NCBI GenBank assembly: GCA_023935145.1
Contig: CM043699.1
Span: 72,697,638-72,761,637 of the forward strand
DNA: 64,000 nucleotides
DNA from: Bretschneidera sinensis
Taxonomy: Eukaryota; Streptophyta; Magnoliopsida; Brassicales; Akaniaceae
Reading direction: 5' to 3'
Below, one piece after another: positions 21,715-32,896 of the stretch. The position numbers and the translations under genes are program-made. The stretch's first letter is position 1, and every line of letters begins with the position of its first letter. A model generated the notes under the pieces. That model saw only the letters and a list, made by a program, of their open reading frames with translations. It had not been told where the DNA came from and made no database searches.

Positions 21715-22715
21715 TGTTGGAAATCACCTTGATCTTTCCAAACACCTAAGTCTAGAATGATTTGTAAAGATGACTCGAAAACAGAAACATAAATCAAAGA
21801 AAGAAAAGGACACAGTAATTGTAATCGAGGTTCGGTAATAGCTTACATCCCCGTGAACTCCTTTGAACTCTCTACACTAAATCACTAGTTCTTTAAAAAT
21901 ACAACAACTATCTCCAAGAAACTCAAGATCTTGAAGAACTAAAGAAGAAGAAGTAAAAGAAAGTGATAAGAACTAACCCTGGAATTTTCCTAAGAAAATT
22001 CCCCTTATAAGCCGTTGAATCCCCTTTCTATTCTACTCTCTCTTTCTAAATAACTAGCCTTTACAATGAGTCTCTCTTGTTTTATGTCTTTGCACTCTTA
22101 CAATTGATCTCACTTTCAATCACAAGTTTTGTCTCTTTGAAGCTAGGTGACCCTTTATATAGTGCATCATCTTCTTGACCCATCTTGAGGATCAATATCC
22201 ACCCTTAGATCTTGAGGACCAATCAACCTTAGCCCTTAATCAATTCTAAGTGATCCTATATGTTTTCAACATGCCTCACACACTTAAAAAAAGGCTGAAC
22301 CAATGGGCATCAGTGTAACTTCCGGCCGTGGCCTAGAACAGGGCATGCCACGGCCTGAAGTGTGCTGAAACTTCACTATGTTGTATCCATTTTGGGTGCC
22401 GCGGCCTAAAGTGTGCTGAAACTTCACCATGTTGTATCCATTTTAGGTGCCGCGGCCTGAAGTGTGCTGAAACTTCACCATGTTGTATCCATTTTGGGTG
22501 CCACAGATTGGGGGAGGCTTAGCCATGATGCAGACCTCCACCAGGTCTTTTCCTTTGTTGGGTGCCGTACCTTGGAAGAGCTGAGCAGCGGCGCACACTA
22601 GTGTGCACACTTTCTGGAGTTGCTGCAAGGTGAGGCATGCACACTTGTGCTGAGGCGCCAAAACTTGAGGCTGAATATCTTCAAACCATGTTTAAACCTT
22701 AGACAAACACCAACA
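21715..22715 (-). repeat. 5' LTR of the copia element
   Basis: 1,001 bp, TG...CA. It differs from the 904-bp partner mainly by two extra copies of a 51-bp unit at 22340-22497. The minus-strand TATATAA box is at about 22155. Confidence 0.93.
22340..22497 (-). repeat. 51-bp unit in three copies inside the 5' LTR
   Basis: Plus-strand units read GTGCCGCGGCCTGAAGTGTG then CTGAAACTTCACCATGTTGTATCCATTTT. The partner LTR has one copy (about 17095-17150). As LTRs are identical at insertion, the expansion or loss came later. Confidence 0.85.
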
Positions 22716-23259
22716 GATACAATGAAAAGGAAAAAAAAAATTATTTCAAGTACTTCTAACTTAAACATCATTTTACAAACACCAAATGAAAACAATACTT
22801 AAACTCCCAAGAAGACTCAACATTGAGGATACTGTGGAAGATGACCTTACTAAGGTCTTCCATCAACTTTAACCATAAACCTTCCGGCAATTTTCCTGAA
22901 ATATTAGTAAAAATGAGGGGGTGAGCTAAAACTTTCAGTGAGTAAAACATCTTACTAAGAGTAATTGTTTTAGGGGCATTCTTCTTAAATTTCAATTCTT
23001 ATAATAATCGTCATAAGGTATATATGGGTATAAAACGACTTACATCTTCTAGATTTTTCAAAGGAGAGTCCAAACTTTAGAGAAGTAAAAATTTATTATA
23101 TATAAGTAAAATTATACAAAAATTCAAATACTTTTATTACTATTAATCACTAGAGATAACAACCATTTTCAAGAGTTTTACATATACTTCGAGTCATTTC
23201 AAAAGAGTACAATCTTATCGTATCATTGGTGCAAACTATTTATTTATAACATTCACCTC

Positions 23260-23260
<1 letters not shown>

Positions 23261-23299
<39 letters not shown>
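23261..23299. repeat. (TA)n microsatellite in the split long LTR
   Basis: About 19 TA units. The partner LTR has about 30 units at 36742-36801. Confidence 0.92.
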
Positions 23300-23300
<1 letters not shown>

Positions 23301-24109
23301 CATACTATATCACAAGTAAATATCATCCATATGTATTTCATTTAATAAATCTTATTGTATGCCTTTCATAAGCCAGTAATCATATATACCCTCCGTGGGC
23401 CAAGTACAAAATATCTTCATGGTTCAGATACGATTTATACTCTTCATGGGTCAAAACAAATTTTTTCTCTTGATAAGAGCTATAAAATGCATCTCAACAA
23501 TGTTTAATTGTTGGCATTTTATGATTCTTCTCGGTCTTTATTGCACTTTTATGTTTTGATAACTCTTAAGTAATATTATTGGACCACTGACTTGTTCCAG
23601 TGCCTTTTCAGGTATTTTGAGTCCAAAAAGAAGAAGAAGCGATCGTTGTTTAAAAGCACCAAGATTCCATGCACGACGGAGCATCAGAGTGGCTGCAGAG
23701 AGGCAAAACATTAAGAAAATCAACAATCAGTGAGCACCGTGGTGCTCATCAGCCAGCACCGCAGTGCCCAGAAACCTCCATGTTGTGAACAATCAGTGAA
23801 AACCGCGATGCTCCCTGATGAGTCTTAAATATTGCATATTTAAGACCATTAACTTATATTTGTTATGTTCTTAGTTAGTAGTATTTCACTTTATTTTATA
23901 TCTTTTTTGTGTTTTGTGTATTTTTATAGGTTTGTGGAGAAAATGAAGCATTTTAGGAGATGTGAAGCTTCAAGAGCAATAGCGATCGATCACACTATGC
24001 TACGATCGAGCACATGGTCAACAATCCCACATCAAAATGTTTGCAATACAGTGCACCTGCGATCGAGCGCACATGCGATCTTGCGCACAAGACATACGAT
24101 CGATCGCAC

Positions 24110-24381
24110 TTGCGATCGATCGCATCATTCTGCGATCGATGGCACTTGGGCAGTATCCCACATCAAATTTGAAACCCATGCTACTCCAGGACTCCCCCTA
24201 TATAAACATCATCTGACCTCATCATTCAGTGTACAATTCCTGGGCTTGCGATCGATCGCATCATTCTGCGATCGATGGCACTTGGGCAGTATCCCACATC
24301 AAATTTGAAACCCATACTACTCCAGGACTCCCCCTATATAAACACCATCTGACCTCATCATTCAGTGTACAATTCCTGGGC
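24110..24381 (+). repeat. 136-bp tandem duplication including the TATA box
   Basis: Units 24110-24245 and 24246-24381 start TTGCGATCGATCGCATCATT and end CAATTCCTGGGC. The 3' LTR has the segment once (TATA at 28743-28750), so the duplication arose after insertion. Confidence 0.93.
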
Positions 24382-24580
24382 CACTTTGGTGTTAACCAGT
24401 GGACGTCTGCTAGTATTCTGGTGGATCCTGAAGGCTTTGCTACCACGAGGGGAAACACCGCCCATCAGCGAGTGGAATTTTTCCCATGTAAAGTTATTTA
24501 TTTCTTTTTATTTTGTTGTTTTAGTTTAATGTTTAGCACTTTTATTATGAATTGTACTTTCATAGTTATGAGTGGCTAGA

Positions 24581-24602
24581 ATCTTCAGCTAAGGTTGAAG
24601 AT
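24581..24602 (+). other. Conserved LTR hairpin, 9-bp arms
   Basis: ATCTTCAGC-TAAG-GTTGAAGAT; one G-U pair in the stem. Repeated at 28989-29010, and with a perfect stem in the array LTRs (54729-54750, 59602-59623). Confidence 0.7.
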
Positions 24603-25160
24603 GAAGCCTCGCCGTTGTTTGGCATAGTAGTTCAGATTTGCTTGTACAAATCTGACATTTTTTTTAGTATAAATGTTCTGTCAATTATTTGAGTAAAATC
24701 TTATGATTGATTGCGTTTAAATTGTTCTGTTGGATATTCCTTGTGTTTCATTTGATGGATATTGTTTTTGATTAAATTGGATTTCCTTTGTGATTTGTTA
24801 AAAGTGGATACATTGGATGCTTTTGGTTTAATTGGGATATTTGTTGTTTTTTGTCTTAAGTTGGATTCGTGGAATGTTTTGATAGGCTATTTTTACATGA
24901 AGATATATGCTTAGCTTTGGTGGGGTGGATTCAGAAACCTTAATGTTTTTATTATTAGTTTTTAAAATCAATTTAGTTTAGCTTTTATTTATTTTGCAAC
25001 ATATAATACAAAACTCGGAACTAGGTTAAGATAAGATTAGTTTTGATAAATTTATATTTTTACAACGCAATTCCCTGTGGATTCGACCTCGCACTTGCAT
25101 AACGCTATATTGCAAACGATTCGTGCGCTTGCGAGTAATTTAAAACTCACAACAAGTTTT

Positions 25161-25178
25161 TGGTGCCGTTGCCGGGTA
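25161..25178 (+). other. Primer binding site, tRNA-Asp type
   Basis: TGGTGCCGTTGCCGGGTA, two differences from the tRNA-Asp complement, six bases past the 5' LTR. Confidence 0.88.
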
Positions 25179-25247
25179 ATTGTTTGGTTTGTGAAAATTT
25201 TTGGTCTGAATTGATTTTATTTTTCTACTAGTTAGTTATAAAAAAAA

Positions 25248-26972
25248 ATGTGGATGAATCCAGCGCCGGTTTCACAGTCTTTAAAGGACACCATTAAGGA
25301 GTACATGAAAATGACCAGCCCGTCCATCAATGCTGCCAACACATTCAATGTTGATAGCTGTTCCATTTGTGCTAGTCCTATGCATTTAGCACAGAATTGT
25401 CCATCAATGCCAGCTTTTGCCGAGTATCTTATGGAACAAATGAATGTTTTCAATGAGTGTTATTGGCAATCAAATGGATCTTACTCTGAAACGTACAATC
25501 CAGGGTGGTGGGACCACTCTAATTTTTCATGGACGCAGAACCAACTGAGGAATCAGGGAGGAGCCCCTTATCAAGCTCACACTCAATACTCTCCCGAATT
25601 TCCTCCGCCAGTTCCAAGTTATAGTCACTTAGCCTATCCAGCACCATTACCTACTTACCAAGCTCCCATTCAAACACCAGCGCCAGTTTCACAGTCACTT
25701 GAGGACACTCTTAAGGAGTACATGAAAATGACTAGCCAATCCATGAGCGAAGTAATGAGTGCAACAATAGAAAACACCCAAGCGATTGCCAAGCTAAAGA
25801 GTCAAATGGATCAAATCGCAAGTTACGTGGGTGAAGGAGAGAATGGAGAGTTCCCCAGTCAACCTGATCCTAACCCAAAGGAACAGTTTACGGTGGGAAA
25901 TTTATCAACTCCTATGCATTGGCAGGAACAAGTGCAATCAACTGTCCCATACTTGTCTGGGAAACAAGTGTACAATCAAGTGGAAGAGAACCCTGCTATA
26001 CACTAAGGGCAAGAAAGTGGCAACAATGAGAAAAGAGATGCTGAGCCATCTACAGCCACTCGTATTATTAAGGATCTCCCTAGGTCGTTTTTTCCTAAAG
26101 TGCCTTACCCTGAGAGACTACAAGCACCCAAGAAAGAAGGGAAGTCTAAAGAGATTATGGAGGCATGCTTTGCTCAGTTTGGAGAGGATTTGAATTTAGA
26201 TAAGTTACTTGAGCAAGCAAATACTATCTTAGAGTCTGCTCCTCGAGAGAGCAGTAAGATAGAGGAGACTGTGGAAGAATCTCGCATTGAAGACCCCCTA
26301 GAGGCATGCTTTGCTCAATTTGGAGAGGATTTGGATTTAGATAAATTACTTGAGTAAGCGAAGGCTATTTTGGAGTCTCCTCCTCGGAAGAGCACTAAGA
26401 TGGAGGAGACCGCCGCACCTGAAACCCCTAAGAAGGAACTTAAGCCTTTACCAGATAATCTTAAGTATAAGTTCCTAGGTTCAGCCGATAGTTTGCCTGT
26501 GATTATAGCTTCAGATTTGGGTGAGGCTCAAGAGAAGAAAGTATTAGATGTCTTAAGAGAGCACAAAAAAGCTATCGGTTGGACTATTGAGTATATCAGG
26601 GGAATTAGCCCCTCATTGGTAATGCACAAGATACATTTAGAGGAGAATGCCAGGCCATCGAGGGAGCCACAAAGAAGGCTCAACCCAGCTACGCAAGAGG
26701 TTGTGAGCATAGAAGTAATTAAGCTGTTAGATGCGGGGATCATTTATCCCATCTCTGATAGCAACTGGGTGAGCCCGATTCAAGTCGTGCCCAAACGCGC
26801 TAAATTAACGGTAGTGAAGAATAAGGACGACGAGTTGGTGCCAACTCGTGTTCAGTCAGGGTGGAGAGTGTGTATCGACTACCGTAAACTGAACGCTGCC
26901 ACAAGGATTGATCATTTTTCATTCCCATTTATTGATCAGATGGTGGAGTGCTTAGTTGGGCATGATTACTAA
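25248..26972 (+). pseudogene. gag: Rearranged gag/RT-fragment gene of copy C
   Basis: Starts MWMNPAPVSQSL about 70 bp after the primer site. Order: a knuckle CSICASPMHLAQNC (residues about 40-53), SETYNPGWWDHSNFSW, a Pro/Tyr/Ala-rich stretch, a second MNPAPVSQSL-like stretch, and VEENPAIH followed by a stop (TAA, 26004-26006). A frame change leads to PYPERLQAP and two 47-residue repeats (ACFAQFGEDLDLDKLLE), a stop at 26355, then the pre-RT region KPLPDNLKYKFLG and RT start DAGIIYPISDSNWVSP and WRVCIDYRKLNAA, ending VGHDY-stop. The Retrotrans_gag core normally preceding the knuckle is missing, as are protease and the RT catalytic YxDD. Only three lesions interrupt it, fewer than most neighbours. 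Confidence 0.88.
26161..26442 (+). repeat. 141-bp (47-codon) tandem repeat, two units
   Basis: AGGCATGCTTTGCTCA recurs at 26161 and 26302. The encoded unit is acidic and amphipathic (FAQFGEDLDLDKLLEQAN, then LESAPRE-SSKIEETVEES). Homologues are at about 57518-57910 (three units) and 62378-62650 (two units). Confidence 0.9.
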
Positions 26973-28351
26973 TGTTGGGTCTGGCTGAAGACGTTAAACT
27001 TAGCGCTCATGGGAGGCACCCCACAGCTTATCCTTTATGTTTATTTATTATTTTACGTATTTATGATTAATGTTTGTTTCTAGTATTTTTTGTTTTCCAG
27101 TCTTTATTTTTCAGGGACAATACGTACTTCAGTTCAAGTTTGGGGGTATGCTATGAGCCATACCAGTCCAGATAGCTCTCCATATCTCATATCAGCTCTT
27201 TCCATATTAGTCACACATTGGGTTCAATGTGTAATTTAAGTTTGGGGGTATGGGAGACACATCACACACTTTGTCCTAATTTGTTATCTTTTTGTCGTAA
27301 AGATAAATGCATATTCATGTTCGTCTAAAAATTTTGGTTGTTCTGAAAAATTGTGATGTGATTTCATTGGTGAGTTTAAAACTTTGAACACATGATCTGA
27401 TGATAGAGTTTAAACTTTAGTTACTTGCTTTAGGCATTTTCAAGAATTCACATGTTTGATCTAATCTCACACAAGCACATTAGCACATATTTGTGTGAAG
27501 TATGACATGTGAGTTGAATGTATACGTTTCCTTGTCTTAACTGAAACCGGATGACTTGTTGGATAAACACTTGGGCATATATAAATAAAATAAAATAAAA
27601 AAACTACTAATATTTATAATGATCATCATCAATAAACTTTCCACCGAGTAACTGGACCTCTTGCCTCAGTAAGCAGTGAGTGTTCACGTCAAAAGTTGGG
27701 AATTTTATTCATAATGATCATTGCAAAACTTTCTGCTGAGTAACTGGACCTCTTGCCTCAGTAAGCAGTGAGTGTTCACGTCAAAATGTGGAAATTTTGC
27801 TTGGTAGTATTAAGGCCAGTTTAATTTCGTAGCCTTTTTTACTCGAGTTAGTAAGTCATTAAGGGTGCCTTTACACCTAATGCCCTAAAACCATCTGGTT
27901 TGGGAGTCATTGACTCAATACTCGTTACATGGGTCAATTAAAAAGCTTAAGGGAACTAAACATAGCAGAGCCTTATACATAATAATAAAAAAAAACTATG
28001 CCATCGTTGTTCTGTCCGATGAGAAATTCTGTGGATCTTGAGACTTGAATTACCTTGTACATTGAAGTTATTTGGAAACCTCATCTGTATATGCTAATTC
28101 ACTTTACACTGATTCAAGTTTGTGATGTCTTACCATGCCTCTTATAAGTAATTAGGTTTTAAATTCTTATTTATTGTGAAGATGGGTTCGACTTATTTAT
28201 GCTTGCTCATGAATGAATCTCATGATTTTGTATGCTCCTTAAATTTTTGGATACCATGAATACTGAACTTATCTTTATAATCCTTGTTGTTCATTTAGTT
28301 TTTTTATTTTGTTTTGCTAAGGGACTAGCAAAATATAAGTTTGAGGGTATT
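26973..28351 (+). other. Non-coding 3' module of copy C
   Basis: Begins GTCTGGCTGAAGACG then GGGAGGCACCCCAC (about 27011), with AAGTTTGGGGGTATG at about 27137 and 27238, the 92-bp tandem pair at about 27618-27800, and AAGTTTGAGGGTATT as the terminal polypurine tract (about 28337-28351). No ORF is supportable. Confidence 0.85.
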
Positions 28352-29563
28352 AGATGAGTCTTAAATATTGCATATTTAAGACCCTTAACTTATATTTGTT
28401 ATGCTCTTAGTTAGTAGTATTTCACTTTATTTTATGTCTTTTTTGTGTTTTGTGTATTTTTATAGGTTTGTGGAGAAAATGAAGCATTTCAGGAGATGTG
28501 AACCTTTAGGAGCAATAGCGATCGATCGCACTATGCTGCGATCGAGCGCATGGTCAACAATCCCACATCGAAATGTTTGCAGTACAGTGCATCTGCGATC
28601 GAGCGCACCAGACACATGATCAAGTGCACATGCGATCGTGCTCACAAGACACATACGATCGATCGCACCATTCTGCGATCGAGCACACTCGGGCCAGTAT
28701 CCCACATCGAATCTGAAACCTATAGTGCTCCGAGACTCCCCCTATATAAACACCATCTGACTTCATCATTCAGTGTATAATTTCTGGGCCACTTTGGTGT
28801 TAACCGGTGGACATCTGCTAGCATTCTGGTGGATCCCGAAGGCTTTGCTACCACAAGGAGAAGCGCCGCCCATCAGCGAGTGGAATTTCTCCCATGTAAA
28901 GTTATTTATTTATTTTTATTTAGTTGTTTTAGTTTAATGTTTAGTACTTTTATTATGAATTGTAGTTTCATAGTTATGAGTGGCTAGAATCTTCAGCTAA
29001 GGTTGAAGATGAAGCCTCGCCGTTGTTTGGCATAGCAGTTCAGATCTGCTTGTACAAATTTGACATTTTTTTAGTATAAATGTTCTGTCAATTATTTGAG
29101 CTAATCTTGTGATTGATTGAGTTTAAATTATTCTGTTGGATATTCCTTGTGTTTCATCTGATGGATACATCGAATTGTTTTCGATTAAATTGGATTTCCT
29201 TTGTGATTTGTTGAGAGCGGATACATTGGATACTTTTGGTTTAATTGAGATATTCTTTTTTTTTTGTCTTACAGTTGGATTCATGAAATGTTTTGATAGG
29301 CTATTTTTTAGGACATATATGCTTAACTTTGGTGGGGTGGATTCAAAAACCTTAGTCTTTTTATTAGTTTTTAAAATCAATTTAGTTTAGCTTTTATTTA
29401 TTTTGCAACATATAATACAAAACTCGAAACTAGGTTAAGATAAGATTAGTTTAGATAAATTTATATTTTCACAACGCAATTCCCTGTGGATTCGACCTCA
29501 CACTTGCACAACGCTATATTGCAAATGACTCGTGCGCTTGCGAGTAATTTAAAACTCACAACA
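28352..29563 (+). repeat. 3' LTR of copy C
   Basis: 1,212 bp. The first base is mutated (AGATGAG for TGATGAG). It has CGATCG palindromes at about 28518-28690, one TATATAAA box (28743-28750), the hairpin at 28989-29010, and ends CTCACAACA. Confidence 0.93.
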
Positions 29564-30528
29564 CTCCCCAGCCAGCATCGTGGTGCCCAGAAGCTTACCC
29601 AGCCAAATCATACCCAGCACCGCAGCGCCCATAAAGCAGCACCGCGGTGTGCACACGGGGTTGTATCTCTGAGTTAGACTTTAATTAGGGTTTGAAACAT
29701 TAGATTAAACCCAAAAACACCCTTGGACTCTTGTACTATAAATAGGTCACATAGGGTTTAAGAGAAGGGATATCTTGTTGTGGAAAAAAAGGCCAGAAAA
29801 ACTCAAGGCAGCAGCTCTCATCCATAAAAGTGTTTAGCCATGAACACCATGGCTAACTAACTTCCGAGGAAGGCGAATGGATAAATCTCTAGGTGTAGTT
29901 GTTCTTATCTTCCCTTATTTGATTTAGTTGTAATAAGAATTTATTGTCAAAACATTGCCATGATTTACTTCTTTATCTAATTATAAGATCTTATCTATTC
30001 CGGTGATTGTATCTTTCTCTTTGATATAAATTTAGTCATGCTTCTCTTATGTCAAGATTGTTTGGGTATAATTGAGTCCAGTAAATCTAGCCTTTAGGTT
30101 TGTCCATTACTGCAATATTGTCAACAAAGATATATTGTCGTTTCTTGATAAACCTATAGGATAGATCATATGTGCATGAATCAAAAATAAAAAGTATTTC
30201 ATAACAATCATATTAGTGTTTATATATGTGCTCATTGAATACTTGCCGGTTGCCTGTTTGGGATGTGAAACTTGCAACCGAGATTAAAATAACTGAATCA
30301 AGTTAGGAATAAGGCAATGAACCTGGGGAGGATTCCCGGATCCTTATTATCTTCCTATTATATTCTACAATCTATTTTACACAATTACTTCACTACCAAA
30401 AGTTCATATTTTCTCACTTAAATCTTTATCGTTTGTGTTATGGTTTACACATTCTTTTGCAGTTAAACTGTGGAATCGACACCCCAAAGCCGTGCTACAA
30501 CAACCGCATTACTCTTTGGGCGTAATCA

Positions 30529-30920
30529 CCTCTCATGGGATAAATATAACTCATGTCACTCATGGGCCAAATATAATCCATGCCTCTCATGGGCAAAATC
30601 ACAATTTTCACTAATCAATAATGGAAGGATGCAATGCAATGCAATGTGATGCGAGTTCACTTCTTTAATAATTTCTATTTATCTCAATATCAGTTCATTT
30701 TCATTTTCCTCTCACTGGGCTAATCATATAGTAACTGGGACGTCTCTCCACATAAAATTTGGATCCACTCTCTACCTCTTAATGAGTGGGGTCATAACAA
30801 CTTAACAATTAGGATCTCCTCTCTACCCCATACTAGGCAGAGTCCTTACATTTAAATAATTAGGACCCCCTCCCTACTCTTTACTGGACAGAGTCCTACA
30901 TTAAAATCATAGGCAATAAT
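30529..30920 (-). repeat. Minisatellite block in the split long LTR
   Basis: Short units CTCATGGG-(C/A)AAATATAA-TCATG run to about 30600, then roughly 60-bp units TCTACCC--TACTAGGC-GAGTCC at about 30740-30900. The same blocks lie at 36880-37030 and 37185-37335 in the other LTR. Confidence 0.7.
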
Positions 30921-32481
30921 TGTAAATCATGATTCACACAATCTTCAAATCAAGCATCCATCAATTACTCACATCATTAAATTCATAACTTATATAATCG
31001 TGTACTCAAAATCTCACAAAAATTTACTATACTAGTAAATGAAGGATTCATCAATTGAATTAAACTATTATTCATTTCACATAAGTCCATACATTAGTCA
31101 TTTCCATTTAAGGGTGTACATTCACCAGTTTTTAACACGTAGGCATCAAGCCATTTCTATGTTCAACTCTTATACCATCATATATGTATACATTTCTCAC
31201 TTTCATTATTGATTATAATTCAATAACTTATCAATTTAGTAGTAACAACTCAAATAATATATTGTTCATACTGGAGAGGTCATCCCAAGAAGCTTATAAA
31301 AGCAATCATATATATATATATATACACACACGCACACATCTATGTAAATAGTTATGTACTAAGTACTTATTTTCAAATAGCTTTGGAGTATGGTTCCAAT
31401 CGCTATGCTCATTATATTCTCATACGTTTTTCATTATAGATTATCACTAAATCTCAACCTCTATGTACACATCAATCTCAATATTCTAATATTTATGATT
31501 TCATATTAAATTGTATTTCATACTTTTAAATCTTTTACAAACTATCAAACATGCTATAGCGCTTACTAAAAGTAAGATAAATCTCACTTTTGTCGTACCA
31601 AGCTCCAACCTTGGATTACTTCTTAGTTTTGGTGTTTTTCTCCAATCACACCTAACATATATAATTAATTTGTATAATTATTCAAGAAGCATATAATTTA
31701 AATATACCCAAGCACACTATAAAGCTCATACTAGCATACGAAACTAAAGGTTAAGTCAGAAACCTTCTTCCTTTTGTATAAAACTTTTATAAACCTTGTT
31801 TTAACATGGTTTAAAACAAATTAAATACTTTCAAGATCTTAGCTTTCAAAACTTTAACATGTTTTTAAACTTATAGCACCTTGGAAGAAGTCTATGGTTG
31901 ATATATCTTAACAAAAGTAGCTTATTTAGGGAAAAAAAGGGTTTAAAACAAGTTCAAGGGCTCGGACAGTCGATTGTCTATATTAGACAATCAACTATAG
32001 GCTGACTAGAAGCTTTCATCGTCAATTATCCATTTGCACAGTTGATTGGCCAAGGTCCAAAGAATTTCACAGTTGACTGTGCACTCGGGACAATTGATTG
32101 TTTGGTCGAGAAATCTGAAAATTTTAGGGCAAAAACTCCATTTTTCTTCAAAATAATTTCATGTCTCCCATGGGACTTTCAATCAAAAATCAAATACAAG
32201 TTTCCAAAGGTTTTAAATCAAATATTCTACATTACTCAAATCAAATTTCATATCAAAACACATCAAACTTAAAAATCTAACACAAAACCATTTATTTGGA
32301 AACAATTTTCTTTATAAGCTTTTCTCAAGCAAACTTTTTAATTCAAGCTTCTAAAAGCTTCAAATCTTAGAGTAATAAACATATTTGAAAAATCTAAAAG
32401 AAAGAGATATAAGCTTTTACCGTAAGATTTTGTAAGAAATCCTCCTTTTTTTTTCTTCCTCTTCCCTTCCCTCTTTCCCTC

Positions 32482-32484
<3 letters not shown>

Positions 32485-32516
<32 letters not shown>
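32485..32516. repeat. (CT)n microsatellite near the long-LTR promoter
   Basis: About 16 CT units, just downstream (minus strand) of the TATAAATAG-like box at about 32583. Confidence 0.9.
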
Positions 32517-32519
<3 letters not shown>

Positions 32520-32896
32520 CTCTCTAAACCCTTCTAGAGATTTCAAGCACAAGCATGGCCTCTTACTCCCCCACTCTAATCTATTTATAGTCAAAATTTT
32601 TACTAATTGCACAATAACCCTTCTAGGTTGTACCTTTTCCTATTTCAACCACATAACTTTCCAAATTTCTGTTTTTGCTTAGGTCTTCTTACTATTCCTC
32701 AAAAGTTCTACAATTTTCAAATAACAACTATTTTAAATACTTGGTCCCTTAGTTATTTACTTATCTCTAAGTTCCACAAAGTCAAGTACAATAGATAAAA
32801 AAAAAATATACTCAAAACTGAACAAGCGATATCGATAACGCACCAAAGTAAAACTCCGTGACTTTTAATATTATAAATAAAACTCTGGGCTCTACA

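Larger units (their letters stand above)
16455..22715 (-). mobile_element. Complete Ty1/copia retrotransposon, defective
   Basis: LTRs 16455-17358 and 21715-22715 with TGTTGG...CAACA ends, perfect duplication GATAC (16450-16454 and 22716-22720), and minus orientation. The order gag, protease, integrase, RT, RNase H identifies copia. Gag to integrase is essentially one frame broken by in-frame stops, with frameshifts further on. The empty site survives at about 36199 (GAGAGACACAATGAA), confirming the insertion point. Confidence 0.95.
23816..25154 (+). repeat. 5' LTR of copy C
   Basis: 1,339 bp, TGATGAGTCT...CTCACAACA. U3 is rich in CGATCG palindromes (about 23980-24135 and 24247-24275). Two TATATAAA boxes (24199-24206, 24335-24342) result from a 136-bp duplication. 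The GGCTTTGCTACCA block and the hairpin (24581-24602) follow in the presumed R/U5. Confidence 0.93.
23816..29563 (+). mobile_element. Complete non-autonomous gypsy element (TGATGAG family, copy C)
   Basis: 5,748 bp with LTRs 23816-25154 and 28352-29563 and perfect duplication CTCCC (23811-23815 and 29564-29568). The interior holds a primer site, one broken gag/RT-fragment gene (25248-26972) and an approximately 1.38-kb non-coding 3' module. Gag core, protease, most of RT, RNase H and integrase are absent, so it must have moved with proteins from another element. It resembles the described TR-GAG class of gag-bearing non-autonomous elements. Confidence 0.93.
23471..30528 (+). mobile_element. 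Gypsy solo LTR (TGATAAG family), split by a younger element
   Basis: The LTR pieces are 23471-23815 and 29569-30528, beginning TGATAAGAGC and ending CGTAATCA. No primer site or internal sequence follows, so it is a solo LTR left by LTR-LTR recombination. Its flanks are TCTCT (23466-23470) and CCTCT (30529-30533). The uninserted paralogue near 36950 reads TTTTGCCTCTCATGGG, showing CCTCT was the target. TATAAATA is at 29737-29744. GC-rich palindromic repeats precede it on both sides of the younger insertion. Confidence 0.92.
16270..32896 (-). repeat. 3' LTR of the long-LTR element, split in three pieces
   Basis: Pieces are 16270-16454, 22716-23470 and 30529-32896 (the terminal 5 bp at inner edges are duplicated by the insertions). 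They are collinear with 36014-39328 in order and orientation. The minus-strand TATA-like box is at about 32583 (TATAAATAG) and a CT-rich tract is at 32485-32516. Confidence 0.87.

Noticed and set aside
23865..24579. Frames of 147 and 116 codons in copy C's 5' LTR
   Set aside because: They arise from CGATCG repeats and the 136-bp duplication, lie across a promoter, and are broken in the other LTR.
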